From Hyphomicrobiales bacterium (lineage in GTDB: Bacteria > Pseudomonadota > Alphaproteobacteria > Rhizobiales > Xanthobacteraceae): a stretch of 64,000 nucleotides of DNA. The stretch covers positions 1 through 64,000 of the forward strand of contig JAFKKO010000115.1 in the NCBI GenBank assembly GCA_017305455.1, read 5' to 3'. A model generated the notes under the pieces. The model worked only from the letters and a program-made list of their open reading frames with translations. It searched no databases and was not told the DNA's origin. Every line of letters starts with the position of its first letter. Within the stretch, counting starts at the first letter, position 1. A program made the position numbers and the translations under genes. Positions 48,316-56,480 of the stretch are shown here, in pieces.

Positions 48316-48704
48316 TCGATCCTGCTTGGCAAAACGCAGGGACTATCCCTGTTCTTTCGCAAATACAAGGTCTTAAGAGCGTTTCGGCGACGTCCTGGAG
48401 AGCTTTTTGGTCGGCTGTGACGGGGCCCTGGCCAGGCGAGGCTTCGTTTTTCCGGGCTGATCGACGGCGCGGCCGCCATGGCGGTGCGGGAAGATCTGAC
48501 GTGCGGGGCAGCTTGCGCGGGGATCAGCCGCGGATGATGGACGATGCGCGCGTGATGACGAATCGCATGACAAACCCGGCACGGAGGGATGATTTCTCTC
48601 GGCGTTTGTTGCGGAGAGAAAGAATATCATCTTTTTGGCTTCCGTCTTGCGGCAGCGATCGATGATCGCTCATATGGTGCGCGATGATCCGCCGGAGATC
48701 GCGA
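48316..48704. other. 389-base gap without a reliable gene
   Basis: A leftward frame of 85 codons (48630 to 48373) ends in a basic KTKPRLARAPSQPTKKL-type tail, but its start lacks a ribosome site and its first half looks like shadow; I leave it undecided. The region around 48360-48420 may hold the rimO promoter. Confidence 0.35.
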
Positions 48705-48854
48705 ATGCAGCGCCGTTATGACAATTCCTCGCGAGCAGAAACGCTCCGCAATCCGTCGCGTTATCGCGATGGCGCGGAATGGCTCGCCATCTATGGCGCG
48801 CTTGCATTGATCGCGGCCGTTGTGTTCGGCACGGCCTTCACGCGCTTGTTCTGA
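48705..48854 (+). CDS. Small single-span membrane protein (49 residues)
   Basis: The frame starts MQRRYDNSSRAET at 48705, with GGAG eight bases before, and ends after a span LAIYGALALIAAVVFGTAF. An ATG at 48684 in the same frame would add seven residues. The layout is a basic cytoplasmic head, one span and a five-residue tail, as in many small regulatory membrane peptides. Function unknown. It is convergent to pxpC. Confidence 0.55.
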   Translation: MQRRYDNSSRAETLRNPSRYRDGAEWLAIYGALALIAAVVFGTAFTRLF

Positions 48855-48870
48855 GATCGGCCGAGCCGGT

Positions 48871-49833
48871 CTATTGCGATGCCGCCGGAGCGGGTTTGGC
48901 GGCGCTGCGAATGCGGCCCGGCAATGACCCGATCAAATCATGAAAGGCGCGGGCGCGCGCCTGCGCTTCCTCGACGCTCAAGGCCTCAAACCGGATGGTG
49001 CGACCGAAGCGCGTTTGCGCCAGACGCCCGAGATCGGCGCTGATCACGGTCGCGATCTTGGGATATCCGCCAGTGGTGCCGCGATCTTTCATCAGCACGA
49101 TGGGCTGGCCGTTGCCGGCAACCTGAATGCTGCCGTCCACGGTGCCGTCGGAAACGATGTTGTGGCCATGCCGATGTTTGAGTTCGGGGCCTTCGAGCCG
49201 GTAGCCCATCCGGTTGCTGCTGGCGGAGACGCGCCATTGCGAATTCAGGAACAATTCGCAGGCATCGCCGAATTCGTCCGCCTGCGGTCCCATCACCACG
49301 CCGAAGGCATCAGCCGTCTGCGGAGGCAAGTCGATCGCCCGTTCATGCGGCCATGCGGCACAGATTTGTGCGGTGAGGCGATCGCCGTTCTGCAAGGCGC
49401 GCGGATAGGGACTGCCGAGGCCGGCATAGGCGTTGACCGAACAGCTCCCGAACACAGGCGTCGCCGCGATGCCGCCCTCAATGGCGAGATAGCCAAAAAC
49501 GCCGTCGCGCGCCATGCCAAGCGTCAGCCGCTTGCCATTCGCCAGCGTGATCGTTTGTCCCAGGCGTTTGCCGTGGCCGTCGATATCCAGCGCCCGCAGT
49601 GCGCCGGTGACGGCGACGCGGAGCGGCCCATCATGGGCGGCCACCACGATGCCTTGCGGCCCGATCTCCATGGCCGGTGCGAAAGCGGAATTCCCCACCA
49701 GACAATTAGCGGCGGCGAGGGACAACCGATCCAACGCTCCGCTGGGCGCAAGGCCATAGCGCTGCATGCCGAAACGTCCCGCGTCCTGAATCGATGTCGC
49801 GATTCCGGCGGAGATGATTTCCAGCGCGCTCAT
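48871..49833 (-). CDS. pxpC: 5-oxoprolinase subunit C-like (biotin-dependent carboxyltransferase fold)
   Basis: This 320-residue protein belongs to the AHS2/KipA family, one of the three parts of bacterial 5-oxoprolinase, which opens 5-oxoproline to glutamate using ATP. The start at 49833 (MSALEIISAGIATSIQDAGR) overlaps the pxpB stop by four bases. Blocks GRFGMQRYGLAPSGALDRLS, GPQADEF and DRGTTGGYPKIATVI are those of the family. PxpA (LamB/YcsF) is not in the window. Confidence 0.9.
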   Translation of the reverse strand: MSALEIISAGIATSIQDAGRFGMQRYGLAPSGALDRLSLAAANCLVGNSAFAPAMEIGPQGIVVAAHDGPLRVAVTGALRALDIDGHGKRLGQTITLANGKRLTLGMARDGVFGYLAIEGGIAATPVFGSCSVNAYAGLGSPYPRALQNGDRLTAQICAAWPHERAIDLPPQTADAFGVVMGPQADEFGDACELFLNSQWRVSASSNRMGYRLEGPELKHRHGHNIVSDGTVDGSIQVAGNGQPIVLMKDRGTTGGYPKIATVISADLGRLAQTRFGRTIRFEALSVEEAQARARAFHDLIGSLPGRIRSAAKPAPAASQ

Positions 49834-50558
49834 GGCGCGATCAATTCGGCGATCGGCTCGCCGCGTTCGGCGGCACGGTCGAGCCGGTCGAATTGCGCGG
49901 GCTCGATCGCCTCGAAGGTAACGGCGTCGCCGGGCTCCAGCAGGAAGGCCGGATCGCGATGCGGATGGAAGGTGCGCACCGGCGTGCGGCCGAGCAGGTG
50001 CCAGCCGCTCGGCGCGGCAAGGCACTGGATGCCGGCCTGGGTGCCTCCGATGGAGATCGTACCCGTTGGCGTATGCGTGCGCGGACTGGCGCGCCGGGGC
50101 GTGGCGATCGAGGGATCAAGGCCGCTCAGATAGGCGAAGCCCGGCGTAAATCCGATCATGGCGACGCGATAGTCGCCCCCGGCATGACGCGCGATCAGCT
50201 CCGCGGCGGATATATCGTGGGTGCGCGCGACGTCATCGAGATCGATTCCGTATGGGCCGCCATAGGCAACCGGAATCCGCCAGCGCCGGGTTGTCACGGA
50301 TCGAGGGGCTTCCGGCGGGATCAGCGTCAGGATTTTTTGCGACAGCGCGGCAAAGCCGATCCGCACCGGATCGTAGTGGATCAGCAGCGAGCGATAGGTC
50401 GGTACGGTCTCCGCGACCCCCACAATGTGCGCCGCCGCCACCGCGCGGTCGAGGGCCAGCACGCGGCGGTTGGCGGCCGTATCGATGGTGTGGCCGAACT
50501 CCACCGTCAGCGCGGCGTCGCCGCTGGGCAGCAGGCGGGGGGACTGAATCTCGGTCAT
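49830..50558 (-). CDS. pxpB: 5-oxoprolinase subunit B-like (KipI family)
   Basis: This 242-residue AHS1/KipI protein starts MTEIQSPRLLPSGDAALTVE. It has the family blocks MIGFTPGFAYLSGLD and SIGGTQAGIQ followed by PSGWHLLGRTP. It forms a heteromer with PxpC, to which it is translationally coupled. In Bacillus the pair inhibits KinA, so a regulatory role is a second option. It is divergent from the RraA-like gene, across 157 bases. Confidence 0.9.
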   Translation of the reverse strand: MTEIQSPRLLPSGDAALTVEFGHTIDTAANRRVLALDRAVAAAHIVGVAETVPTYRSLLIHYDPVRIGFAALSQKILTLIPPEAPRSVTTRRWRIPVAYGGPYGIDLDDVARTHDISAAELIARHAGGDYRVAMIGFTPGFAYLSGLDPSIATPRRASPRTHTPTGTISIGGTQAGIQCLAAPSGWHLLGRTPVRTFHPHRDPAFLLEPGDAVTFEAIEPAQFDRLDRAAERGEPIAELIAP

Positions 50559-50715
50559 GGCCGGACGATGCAGTCAGACGCGGGAAGCGTCCAGCCTTTT
50601 CACGCGATGCCGATGAAGGGGAGCGCTCTGCAAAATCATGATACCGGCGCGGCTTGACGCGCCCTCCATCATTCGCATGATGCCTCGCCGCTTGAGGCCA
50701 GCCCGGAGTCGATCA

Positions 50716-51426
50716 ATGACATTGCCGTCCCGAACCGTCGAGACCCTTAAGCGCATCTCCACGGCCACCATCACCACCGTGCTGCTGAAGAAGGGGCTGC
50801 GCAATGTCTGGATGCGCGGCACCCGTCCGCTGCGGCCGGGCCAGCCGCGGCTTGTCGGAGCGGCCTTCACGCTGCGTTTCGTGCCGGCGCGCGAGGATCT
50901 CGCCACGCCGGAATCATGGTCGAAACCGATCTCGACCCGAACCGCCATCGAAGCGATGCCGGCCGGCTGCATCGCCGTGGTGGATGCGATGGGTGTCACC
51001 GATGCCGGAATTTTCGGCGATATCCTGTGCGCGCGGATGTTCAAGCGCGGCGTCACCGCTCTGGTGACCGACGGCGTGCTGCGAGATGTCGAGGGCGCGC
51101 TCGCCACCGGTCTGCCGGTCTGGTGCGACGGGGCGGCCGCGCCGCCGTCCGTCGCGGGTCTGACTTTCGTCAATTGGGGCGAGCCGATCGGCTGTGGCGG
51201 CGTCGCGGTGTTTCCGGACGACATCATCGTCGCCGATCAGGACGGCGCGGTTGTTATTCCGCAAGCGTTCCTGCCGGTCATCCTTGAAGAGGGTGAGGAG
51301 CAGGAGCGAATGGAAGGCTGGATCGTCAATGAGGTGAACAACGGCGCGTCGCTTCCGGGGCTATATCCGATGAACGCCGAAACCAAGGCGCGCTACGCGG
51401 AGTGGAAAAGCAGGCAGCCGAAATAG
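50716..51426 (+). CDS. RraA-family protein (aldolase/decarboxylase-like)
   Basis: This 236-residue protein has the RraA fold; members include 4-hydroxy-4-methyl-2-oxoglutarate/oxaloacetate aldolases and the RNase E regulator RraA. The metal/substrate motif is present: GDILCARMFKRGVTALVTDG followed by VLRDVEG with the Arg-Asp pair. The start at 50716 follows GGAG by seven bases. The long C-terminal tail (EGEEQERMEGWIVNEV) is typical of the metabolic enzymes rather than of the regulator. The substrate is not determinable. Confidence 0.88.
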   Translation: MTLPSRTVETLKRISTATITTVLLKKGLRNVWMRGTRPLRPGQPRLVGAAFTLRFVPAREDLATPESWSKPISTRTAIEAMPAGCIAVVDAMGVTDAGIFGDILCARMFKRGVTALVTDGVLRDVEGALATGLPVWCDGAAAPPSVAGLTFVNWGEPIGCGGVAVFPDDIIVADQDGAVVIPQAFLPVILEEGEEQERMEGWIVNEVNNGASLPGLYPMNAETKARYAEWKSRQPK

Positions 51427-51451
51427 GCGCGTTGTTTACCCGGCTCCAATT

Positions 51452-51658
51452 TCAATCCCGCGGGCGGCGCCAGCCGACAACCGTCGCTTCGACGATGCGG
51501 CCTGAATCGCAATTGATCCAGGCGCCGTCGATCCATTGGCATGCGAAGGGTAACTGATATGTCCCGCTCTTGTCCTCGCACAGGAGTTCTACGGGTTCGG
51601 CCGGCGGCGGAGCACCGGCATCGTTGAATTCGGCCAGTCTTTGCGCACGTGTCGCCAT
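51452..51658 (-). CDS. Small soluble hypothetical protein
   Basis: This encodes 68 residues starting MATRAQRLAEFNDAGAPPP, with GGAG nine bases before. A single beta-rich unit follows with LLCEDKSGTYQLPFACQWID and the paired cysteine in AWINCDSGRIVEA. I do not recognise it. It converges on the RraA gene with 25 bases between. Confidence 0.55.
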   Translation of the reverse strand: MATRAQRLAEFNDAGAPPPAEPVELLCEDKSGTYQLPFACQWIDGAWINCDSGRIVEATVVGWRRPRD

Positions 51659-51869
51659 CGTCGCAATCTCCTCTAAGGAAGAAATGGGTCGCAATCATTT
51701 CCATCATGCAGGGGTAGTCACAAAGCCGGGCAACCCTAAGGCGGGCCAGATGATGGAACCTGGTCAGGCGCGACAATTTTGTGGGAAACGCCGGGGTTTT
51801 GCAGGTCGGCGCAAGCATTGATTTACGGATTGCGGTCGAGACTTTTCGCCAGAAACATGGAGGATCGCC

Positions 51870-52067
51870 ATGCTTGTCCTCATTCTGGTTTTGCTCGGCG
51901 CAGCGGGTGTGTTTTTCCTGGCGAGCGTCACTCAGTATTCCGGCTGGTTCTGGTCTCACGAGCTTTGCCAGCAGGGCGCGGTCTTGTGCGAACATCCGAG
52001 CTGGATCCTGATCGCGGCCGGAGTCGCGATCCTGATCGAGATGGTGCGCACGATGGCGAAGGCCTGA
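51870..52067 (+). CDS. Small two-span membrane protein
   Basis: This encodes 65 residues starting MLVLILVLLGAAGVFFLASV, with GGAGGATCGCC directly before. The second span is WILIAAGVAILIEMV. Between them, WSHELCQQGAVLCEHPSW carries two cysteines that would face the periplasm and could form a disulfide. No family recognised. Confidence 0.65.
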   Translation: MLVLILVLLGAAGVFFLASVTQYSGWFWSHELCQQGAVLCEHPSWILIAAGVAILIEMVRTMAKA

Positions 52068-52325
52068 CCGGCCCTCCGCCGCAAGACTCAGCCGGAAGGG
52101 GCCAGCCGTCCCCTGATGTCCCGGCGTGCCGGTTGATGGCCGAATACGATGTGGTTTCCGTGGCTTAGTCGCTTCAAGCGGCGGCTTCGGGCGATCCGAG
52201 CCTTGCCCTCCGGCATCCGGTTGCCCACCCCGGACGGTTGTCGGAACCCGTTCGATCTCTCGCGAACGGCATGTTAGCTTTCGGAATTATCGGCGGCAGG
52301 CATTCGGGAAATCGCAAGCGGTTCC

Positions 52326-54563
52326 ATGGGCTGGGGAAAGTCTCGCATCACGCAACTCGACAGAGCCGCGCGGCGGTTCGGGTATGCCCGTATTCTTTCC
52401 CTTGTGCTTCTCGCGGGGCTGGTCGGCCTGCGGATTGCCGATCCGGCGCCGCTCAAGGAGCTTCGCCTGCGCACCTTCGATGTCTATCAGTTGATCAGCC
52501 CGCGCGTGGTCACTGAGCGGCCGGTCGTCATTGTCGATATCGACGAGAAGAGTTTGGCCAAGCTCGGGCAGTGGCCGTGGCCGCGCACCCGGATCGCCGA
52601 TCTGGTGCAGCGCCTGACCGATCTTGGCGCGGCGGCGATCGCCTTCGACGTGATATTCGCCGAGCCGGATCGGCTTTCGCCGCATCTGGCGGTCGAAGGT
52701 TTTCGCGATCTTGATGAGGTGACGCGCGAAAAGCTGCGCGGTCTGCCGAGCAATGACGACATGCTCGCCGCGGTTTTGCGCAAGGCGCCGGTCGTGCTCG
52801 GCGAGTCCGGATTGCCGATGGTCATGCCGCAGCCCGATATCAAGCTGCCGCTCACGGGTCTGGCGACGCTCGGCGGCGATCCCGCGCCCTTCCTGCTGAA
52901 CTTTCCGGGCCTGCTTCGCAATGTGCCGGTTCTGGAAGAGGCGGCGCCGGGGCGGGGGCTGTTCACCATTCACACCGAGCGCGACGGCATCGTGCGGCGT
53001 GTGCCTATGGTGATGCTGGCGCAGGGTCAGTTGATGCCGTCTCTCACCTTCGAGATGCTCCGTGTTGTGACGCAAGCAAGCACCATCCTGATCAAATCCG
53101 ACGAAGCCGGCGTCAAGAGCGTCGGTATTCCGGGCTTTGAAATTCCGACGGACCGCAATGGCCAGATCTGGGTGCACTTCGCCAAACATGATTCCGCGCG
53201 GTTCGTTTCCGCCACTGATGTTCTTGACGGAAAAATCGGTTCGGATGCCGTTTCGCGGAAACTGGTGCTGATCGGCACATCGGCGACCGGCTTGCTCGAC
53301 ACCAAGACCACGCCGCTCGAGCCGGTGATGCCCGGTGTCGAAGTGCATGCGCAGGTGCTGGAGGCGGCGCTGTCCGGTTCGGTGCTCTCGCAACCGAACT
53401 ATGCGATCGGCGCCGAAGTGCTCGCCGCCATTATGTTCGCTCTTGCGATCATCTGGCTCGCGCCGGTGCTCGGCCCGCTGATGCTGCTGGTGGTTGGATT
53501 GGGCGTGGTCGCCCTGCTGATCGGCACGTCGTGGTATTTCTTCGTGCAGGAAAAACTGCTGATCGACTTCACCTTCCCGTTGCTCACCTGCGCGGCGATC
53601 TATCTTGCTCTGGTGTTCTCCAGCTACGCCCGCGAGCAGAAACAGCGCCGCCGCATCCGCTCGGCGTTCGGTCAGTATCTGTCGCCGGCTCTGGTCGAGC
53701 AGCTTGCGCAATCGCCCGACAAGCTCAAGCTCGGCGGCGAAGAACGCGACATGACCGTCATGTTCAGCGACATGCGCGGCTTCACCGCGCTGTCGGAGAC
53801 TTTCAAGCGCGATCCGCAAGGTCTGACCTCGCTGATGAACCGTCTGTTGACGCCGCTTACCAACGCCATTCTCGATCGCAAGGGCACCATCGACAAATAC
53901 ATGGGCGACGCGATCATGGCGTTCTGGAACGCGCCGCTCGATGATGCAGCCCACGAGATCAACGCCTGTGAAGCGGCGCTCGACATGCTTGACAAGGTCG
54001 CCGTCCTGAACGCCGAGCGCGAGCGCGAGGCGCGGGAGAATGGCAGACCATTCATTCCGCTCAGCGTCGGGATCGGCTTGAATACCGGGTCCTGCGTGGT
54101 CGGCAATATGGGATCGAATCTGCGGTTCGATTATTCGGTCCTCGGCGACAGTGTAAATCTGGCCTCACGTCTCGAGGGGCAATCAAAATCCTATGGCGTT
54201 CCGGTGATCGCCGGTTCGCGCACCGCGCTGGCCGTAAAGGAGAAGTTTGCGATTTTCGAACTCGATTTCATCGCGGTGAAAGGCAAGAGCGAGCCGGAAG
54301 TCATTTACGCGATTGCGGGCCGGCAGGACGTCGCCAATTCGCCGGATTTCCAACGGTTGCGCAATCTCTTCATCGAAATGCTGGCTTGTTATCGCAACCG
54401 GGATTGGACTGGAGCAGTGCTTGCGCTTGAGAAGGGACGCGCAACAAGGGGCGCGGAACAGTTCGGTCAGCTTCATGATCTTTATGCGGCGCGTATCCGT
54501 GCCTTTCGCGATTCGCCGCCGCCGGAAGGCTGGGACGGAGTATTTGCCGCGACGGCCAAATGA
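52326..54563 (+). CDS. CHASE2-domain class III adenylate cyclase
   Basis: This 745-residue membrane cyclase has an N-terminal span (about 22-38), a periplasmic CHASE2 sensor (about 45-350; VVIVDIDEKSLAKLGQWPWP and MPGVEVHAQVLEAAL are family blocks), three spans (about 358-430), and a cytoplasmic class III cyclase domain (about 465-640). Both metal aspartates are in MFSDMRGFTAL and YMGDAIMAFWN, the purine-reading lysine in IDKYMGD, and the transition-state Asn/Arg in LGDSVNLASRLEG, so it should be active and make cAMP. The following two genes encode a hydrolase and a cNMP-binding protein. Confidence 0.92.
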   Translation: MGWGKSRITQLDRAARRFGYARILSLVLLAGLVGLRIADPAPLKELRLRTFDVYQLISPRVVTERPVVIVDIDEKSLAKLGQWPWPRTRIADLVQRLTDLGAAAIAFDVIFAEPDRLSPHLAVEGFRDLDEVTREKLRGLPSNDDMLAAVLRKAPVVLGESGLPMVMPQPDIKLPLTGLATLGGDPAPFLLNFPGLLRNVPVLEEAAPGRGLFTIHTERDGIVRRVPMVMLAQGQLMPSLTFEMLRVVTQASTILIKSDEAGVKSVGIPGFEIPTDRNGQIWVHFAKHDSARFVSATDVLDGKIGSDAVSRKLVLIGTSATGLLDTKTTPLEPVMPGVEVHAQVLEAALSGSVLSQPNYAIGAEVLAAIMFALAIIWLAPVLGPLMLLVVGLGVVALLIGTSWYFFVQEKLLIDFTFPLLTCAAIYLALVFSSYAREQKQRRRIRSAFGQYLSPALVEQLAQSPDKLKLGGEERDMTVMFSDMRGFTALSETFKRDPQGLTSLMNRLLTPLTNAILDRKGTIDKYMGDAIMAFWNAPLDDAAHEINACEAALDMLDKVAVLNAEREREARENGRPFIPLSVGIGLNTGSCVVGNMGSNLRFDYSVLGDSVNLASRLEGQSKSYGVPVIAGSRTALAVKEKFAIFELDFIAVKGKSEPEVIYAIAGRQDVANSPDFQRLRNLFIEMLACYRNRDWTGAVLALEKGRATRGAEQFGQLHDLYAARIRAFRDSPPPEGWDGVFAATAK

Positions 54564-54705
54564 CGCGGCCAATTGAAAAGTTGTGAGCTGGCGCAAGAGC
54601 CGTCTTGCCGCGCCAAAGGATTTTCCGATGTAGCGACGATCTCGTACACATGCCATTCTCGTTGCCGGGCTTGAATTTGACTTCGATATTTCACCGGACT
54701 TTCTG

Positions 54706-55530
54706 ATGACTGATTCAATATCCGTACGGTTCTGGGGCGTTCGCGGCAGTATTCCCTGTCCCGGTCCGGACACCGTGCGTTATGGCGGCAACACCTCTTG
54801 CGTGGAGGTGCGTTGTGGCGAGCATCTGCTGATTTTCGATGCCGGCTCCGGATTGCGCGCGCTGGGCGCCGCGCTTACTGCGAATGATACCGAGATCGAT
54901 CTGTTTCTCAGTCATGGACATGTCGATCACATGATCGGCCTGCCGTTCTTTTCTCCGTTGATGGAGAAGGGACGGCGGCTGCGGATCTGGGCCGGCGGCC
55001 TTGCCGCAACGGGCGGAGTCAAAAACGCGATCAGCGCCTTGATGCGGTTTCCGTTGTTTCCGATCGGCGTCGATGCTGCGCAGGACGGCGTGAGTTTTCA
55101 TGACTTCGAGCGCGGCGAGGTGTTGACGCCGCGCAACAGTATTGTGGTCCGGACCGCGACACTGAATCATCCGGGCGGCGCGACCGGATATCGGATCGAC
55201 CATGCCGGCAAGGCGATCTGCTACATCACCGATAACGATCTTGGGCCGGGGCCGATCGATCCGGCATTGCTGTCGCTGGCCAAAGGCGCGCAACTCGTGA
55301 TCATCGATGCGACCTACACCGACGCGGAGCTGCCCGATCATGTCGGCTGGGGTCATTCGAGCTGGCAGCAGGCGGTGCGGTTCGCGGACGCGGCCGGCGT
55401 CAAAGCACTATGCTTGTTTCACCATGACCCGGATCACAGCGACGCAGTGATGGACCGGATCGCGGCGGATGCTTCGAGGGCCCGACCCGGAACGCTGGTG
55501 GCGAAGGAAGGGATGTCGTTGACTATCTAG
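54706..55530 (+). CDS. MBL-fold metallo-hydrolase
   Basis: This 274-residue protein starts VRFWGVRGSIPCPGPDT-like (residues 7-23), the opener of a metallo-beta-lactamase subgroup that includes PhnP-like and cyclic-nucleotide phosphodiesterase relatives. The metal site is complete: SHGHVDH, then HPGG, TDND, and a final histidine in LFHHDPDHSD. The substrate is unknown. The position 142 bases after an adenylate cyclase suggests cAMP or another phosphodiester; that is inference. Confidence 0.85.
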   Translation: MTDSISVRFWGVRGSIPCPGPDTVRYGGNTSCVEVRCGEHLLIFDAGSGLRALGAALTANDTEIDLFLSHGHVDHMIGLPFFSPLMEKGRRLRIWAGGLAATGGVKNAISALMRFPLFPIGVDAAQDGVSFHDFERGEVLTPRNSIVVRTATLNHPGGATGYRIDHAGKAICYITDNDLGPGPIDPALLSLAKGAQLVIIDATYTDAELPDHVGWGHSSWQQAVRFADAAGVKALCLFHHDPDHSDAVMDRIAADASRARPGTLVAKEGMSLTI

Positions 55531-55832
55531 GCCGCCCGGCAACAGCGGAGGGGAAGGACCGGCGTGGTGTTGGCCGGTCAGGATCCATCGATTTGGCTTC
55601 ATGAACTCAGTATTAAAGTCACATTACCTGTCATTCAGGTGGCTTTCCCGTCGCGTTCGAGAAGTCCCGCCGTTCTCGCGCCGAAAGGGCGCGTGGGCAG
55701 GTGACACAAGGAATAAAAACCGGTTCAATCCGTCTCCGGAATCGCGGCGGCCATCCATTTTGATTGTCGTCACCGTCGCGGCTCGGCGCGCCGCTGTCTT
55801 GATCACATTTCATCGTATTCGGGTTGGCTTCC
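55531..55832. other. 302-base gap, no gene seen
   Basis: No frame here has a ribosome site and plausible protein; it probably holds the promoter of the membrane cNMP-binding gene. A short dyad CGCGCC...GGGCGCG lies near 55677-55693. Confidence 0.4.
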
Positions 55833-56480
55833 ATGGACATCTCTGGATTGGCTTCAGGCGCCGGCGGATTGTTGGCAACCGCGTTCGTCGTTGCCGGCTA
55901 CACCATGCGGACCATGATTCCGCTGCGCGTGTTTGGAATCCTCACCAACCTTCTTCTGATCGTCTATGGCCTGCATCATCGCAACTATCCGATCGTGGCG
56001 CTGCATGTCTTGCTGCTGCCGCTGAATGTCTATCGTTTGCACGAGATGCTGCTGCTGGTCCGCAACGTCAAGAAATCGGTCAAGGGCAATCTGTCGATGG
56101 CCTGGCTGAAGCCGTTCATGACGGAGCGCAAGTGCAAGGCTGGCGAGGTGCTGTTCTACAAGCACGAGAGCGCCAAGGAGATGTTCTACATCGTCAGCGG
56201 CCGCTTTCATCTCGTCGAATCCGGCATCGAACTGCCGGTCGGCGCGATCGTCGGCGAACTCGGCATGCTCTCGCCGGACAACAAGCGTACCCAGACGCTG
56301 GAGTGTCTTGCTGACGGCATGATCCTCAGCGTGACCTATCAGAAGGTGGAGGAGCTTTACGTGCAGAATCCGGAATTCGGATTCTACTTCCTGCGCCTCG
56401 TCAGCGCACGATTGTTTCAGAACCTCGAGAAGCTGGAAGGCGAGGTTGCCGTGCTCAAGGCCGGGCAGGCCGCGCCGTGA
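55833..56480 (+). CDS. Membrane-bound cyclic-nucleotide-binding protein, Popeye-like layout
   Basis: This encodes 215 residues. Three spans fill residues 8-75 (LLATAFVVAGYTMRT, VFGILTNLLLIVYGL, IVALHVLLLPLNVYRL), then a short amphipathic link and a cNMP-binding beta-roll (about 95-195). The binding cassette VGELGMLSPDNKRTQT has the Gly-Glu and Arg that hold the ribose and phosphate. There is no HTH, so it is not a Crp regulator. Three spans plus a cNMP roll is the architecture of animal Popeye proteins. No clear ribosome site; TTG 55824 is an alternative. Its stop overlaps the next GTG. Confidence 0.82.
   Translation: MDISGLASGAGGLLATAFVVAGYTMRTMIPLRVFGILTNLLLIVYGLHHRNYPIVALHVLLLPLNVYRLHEMLLLVRNVKKSVKGNLSMAWLKPFMTERKCKAGEVLFYKHESAKEMFYIVSGRFHLVESGIELPVGAIVGELGMLSPDNKRTQTLECLADGMILSVTYQKVEELYVQNPEFGFYFLRLVSARLFQNLEKLEGEVAVLKAGQAAP

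Noticed and set aside
48373..48630. 85-codon leftward frame with a basic tail
   Set aside because: No ribosome site, mixed composition, and the first half resembles shadow sequence; recorded only as undecided in the gap entry.
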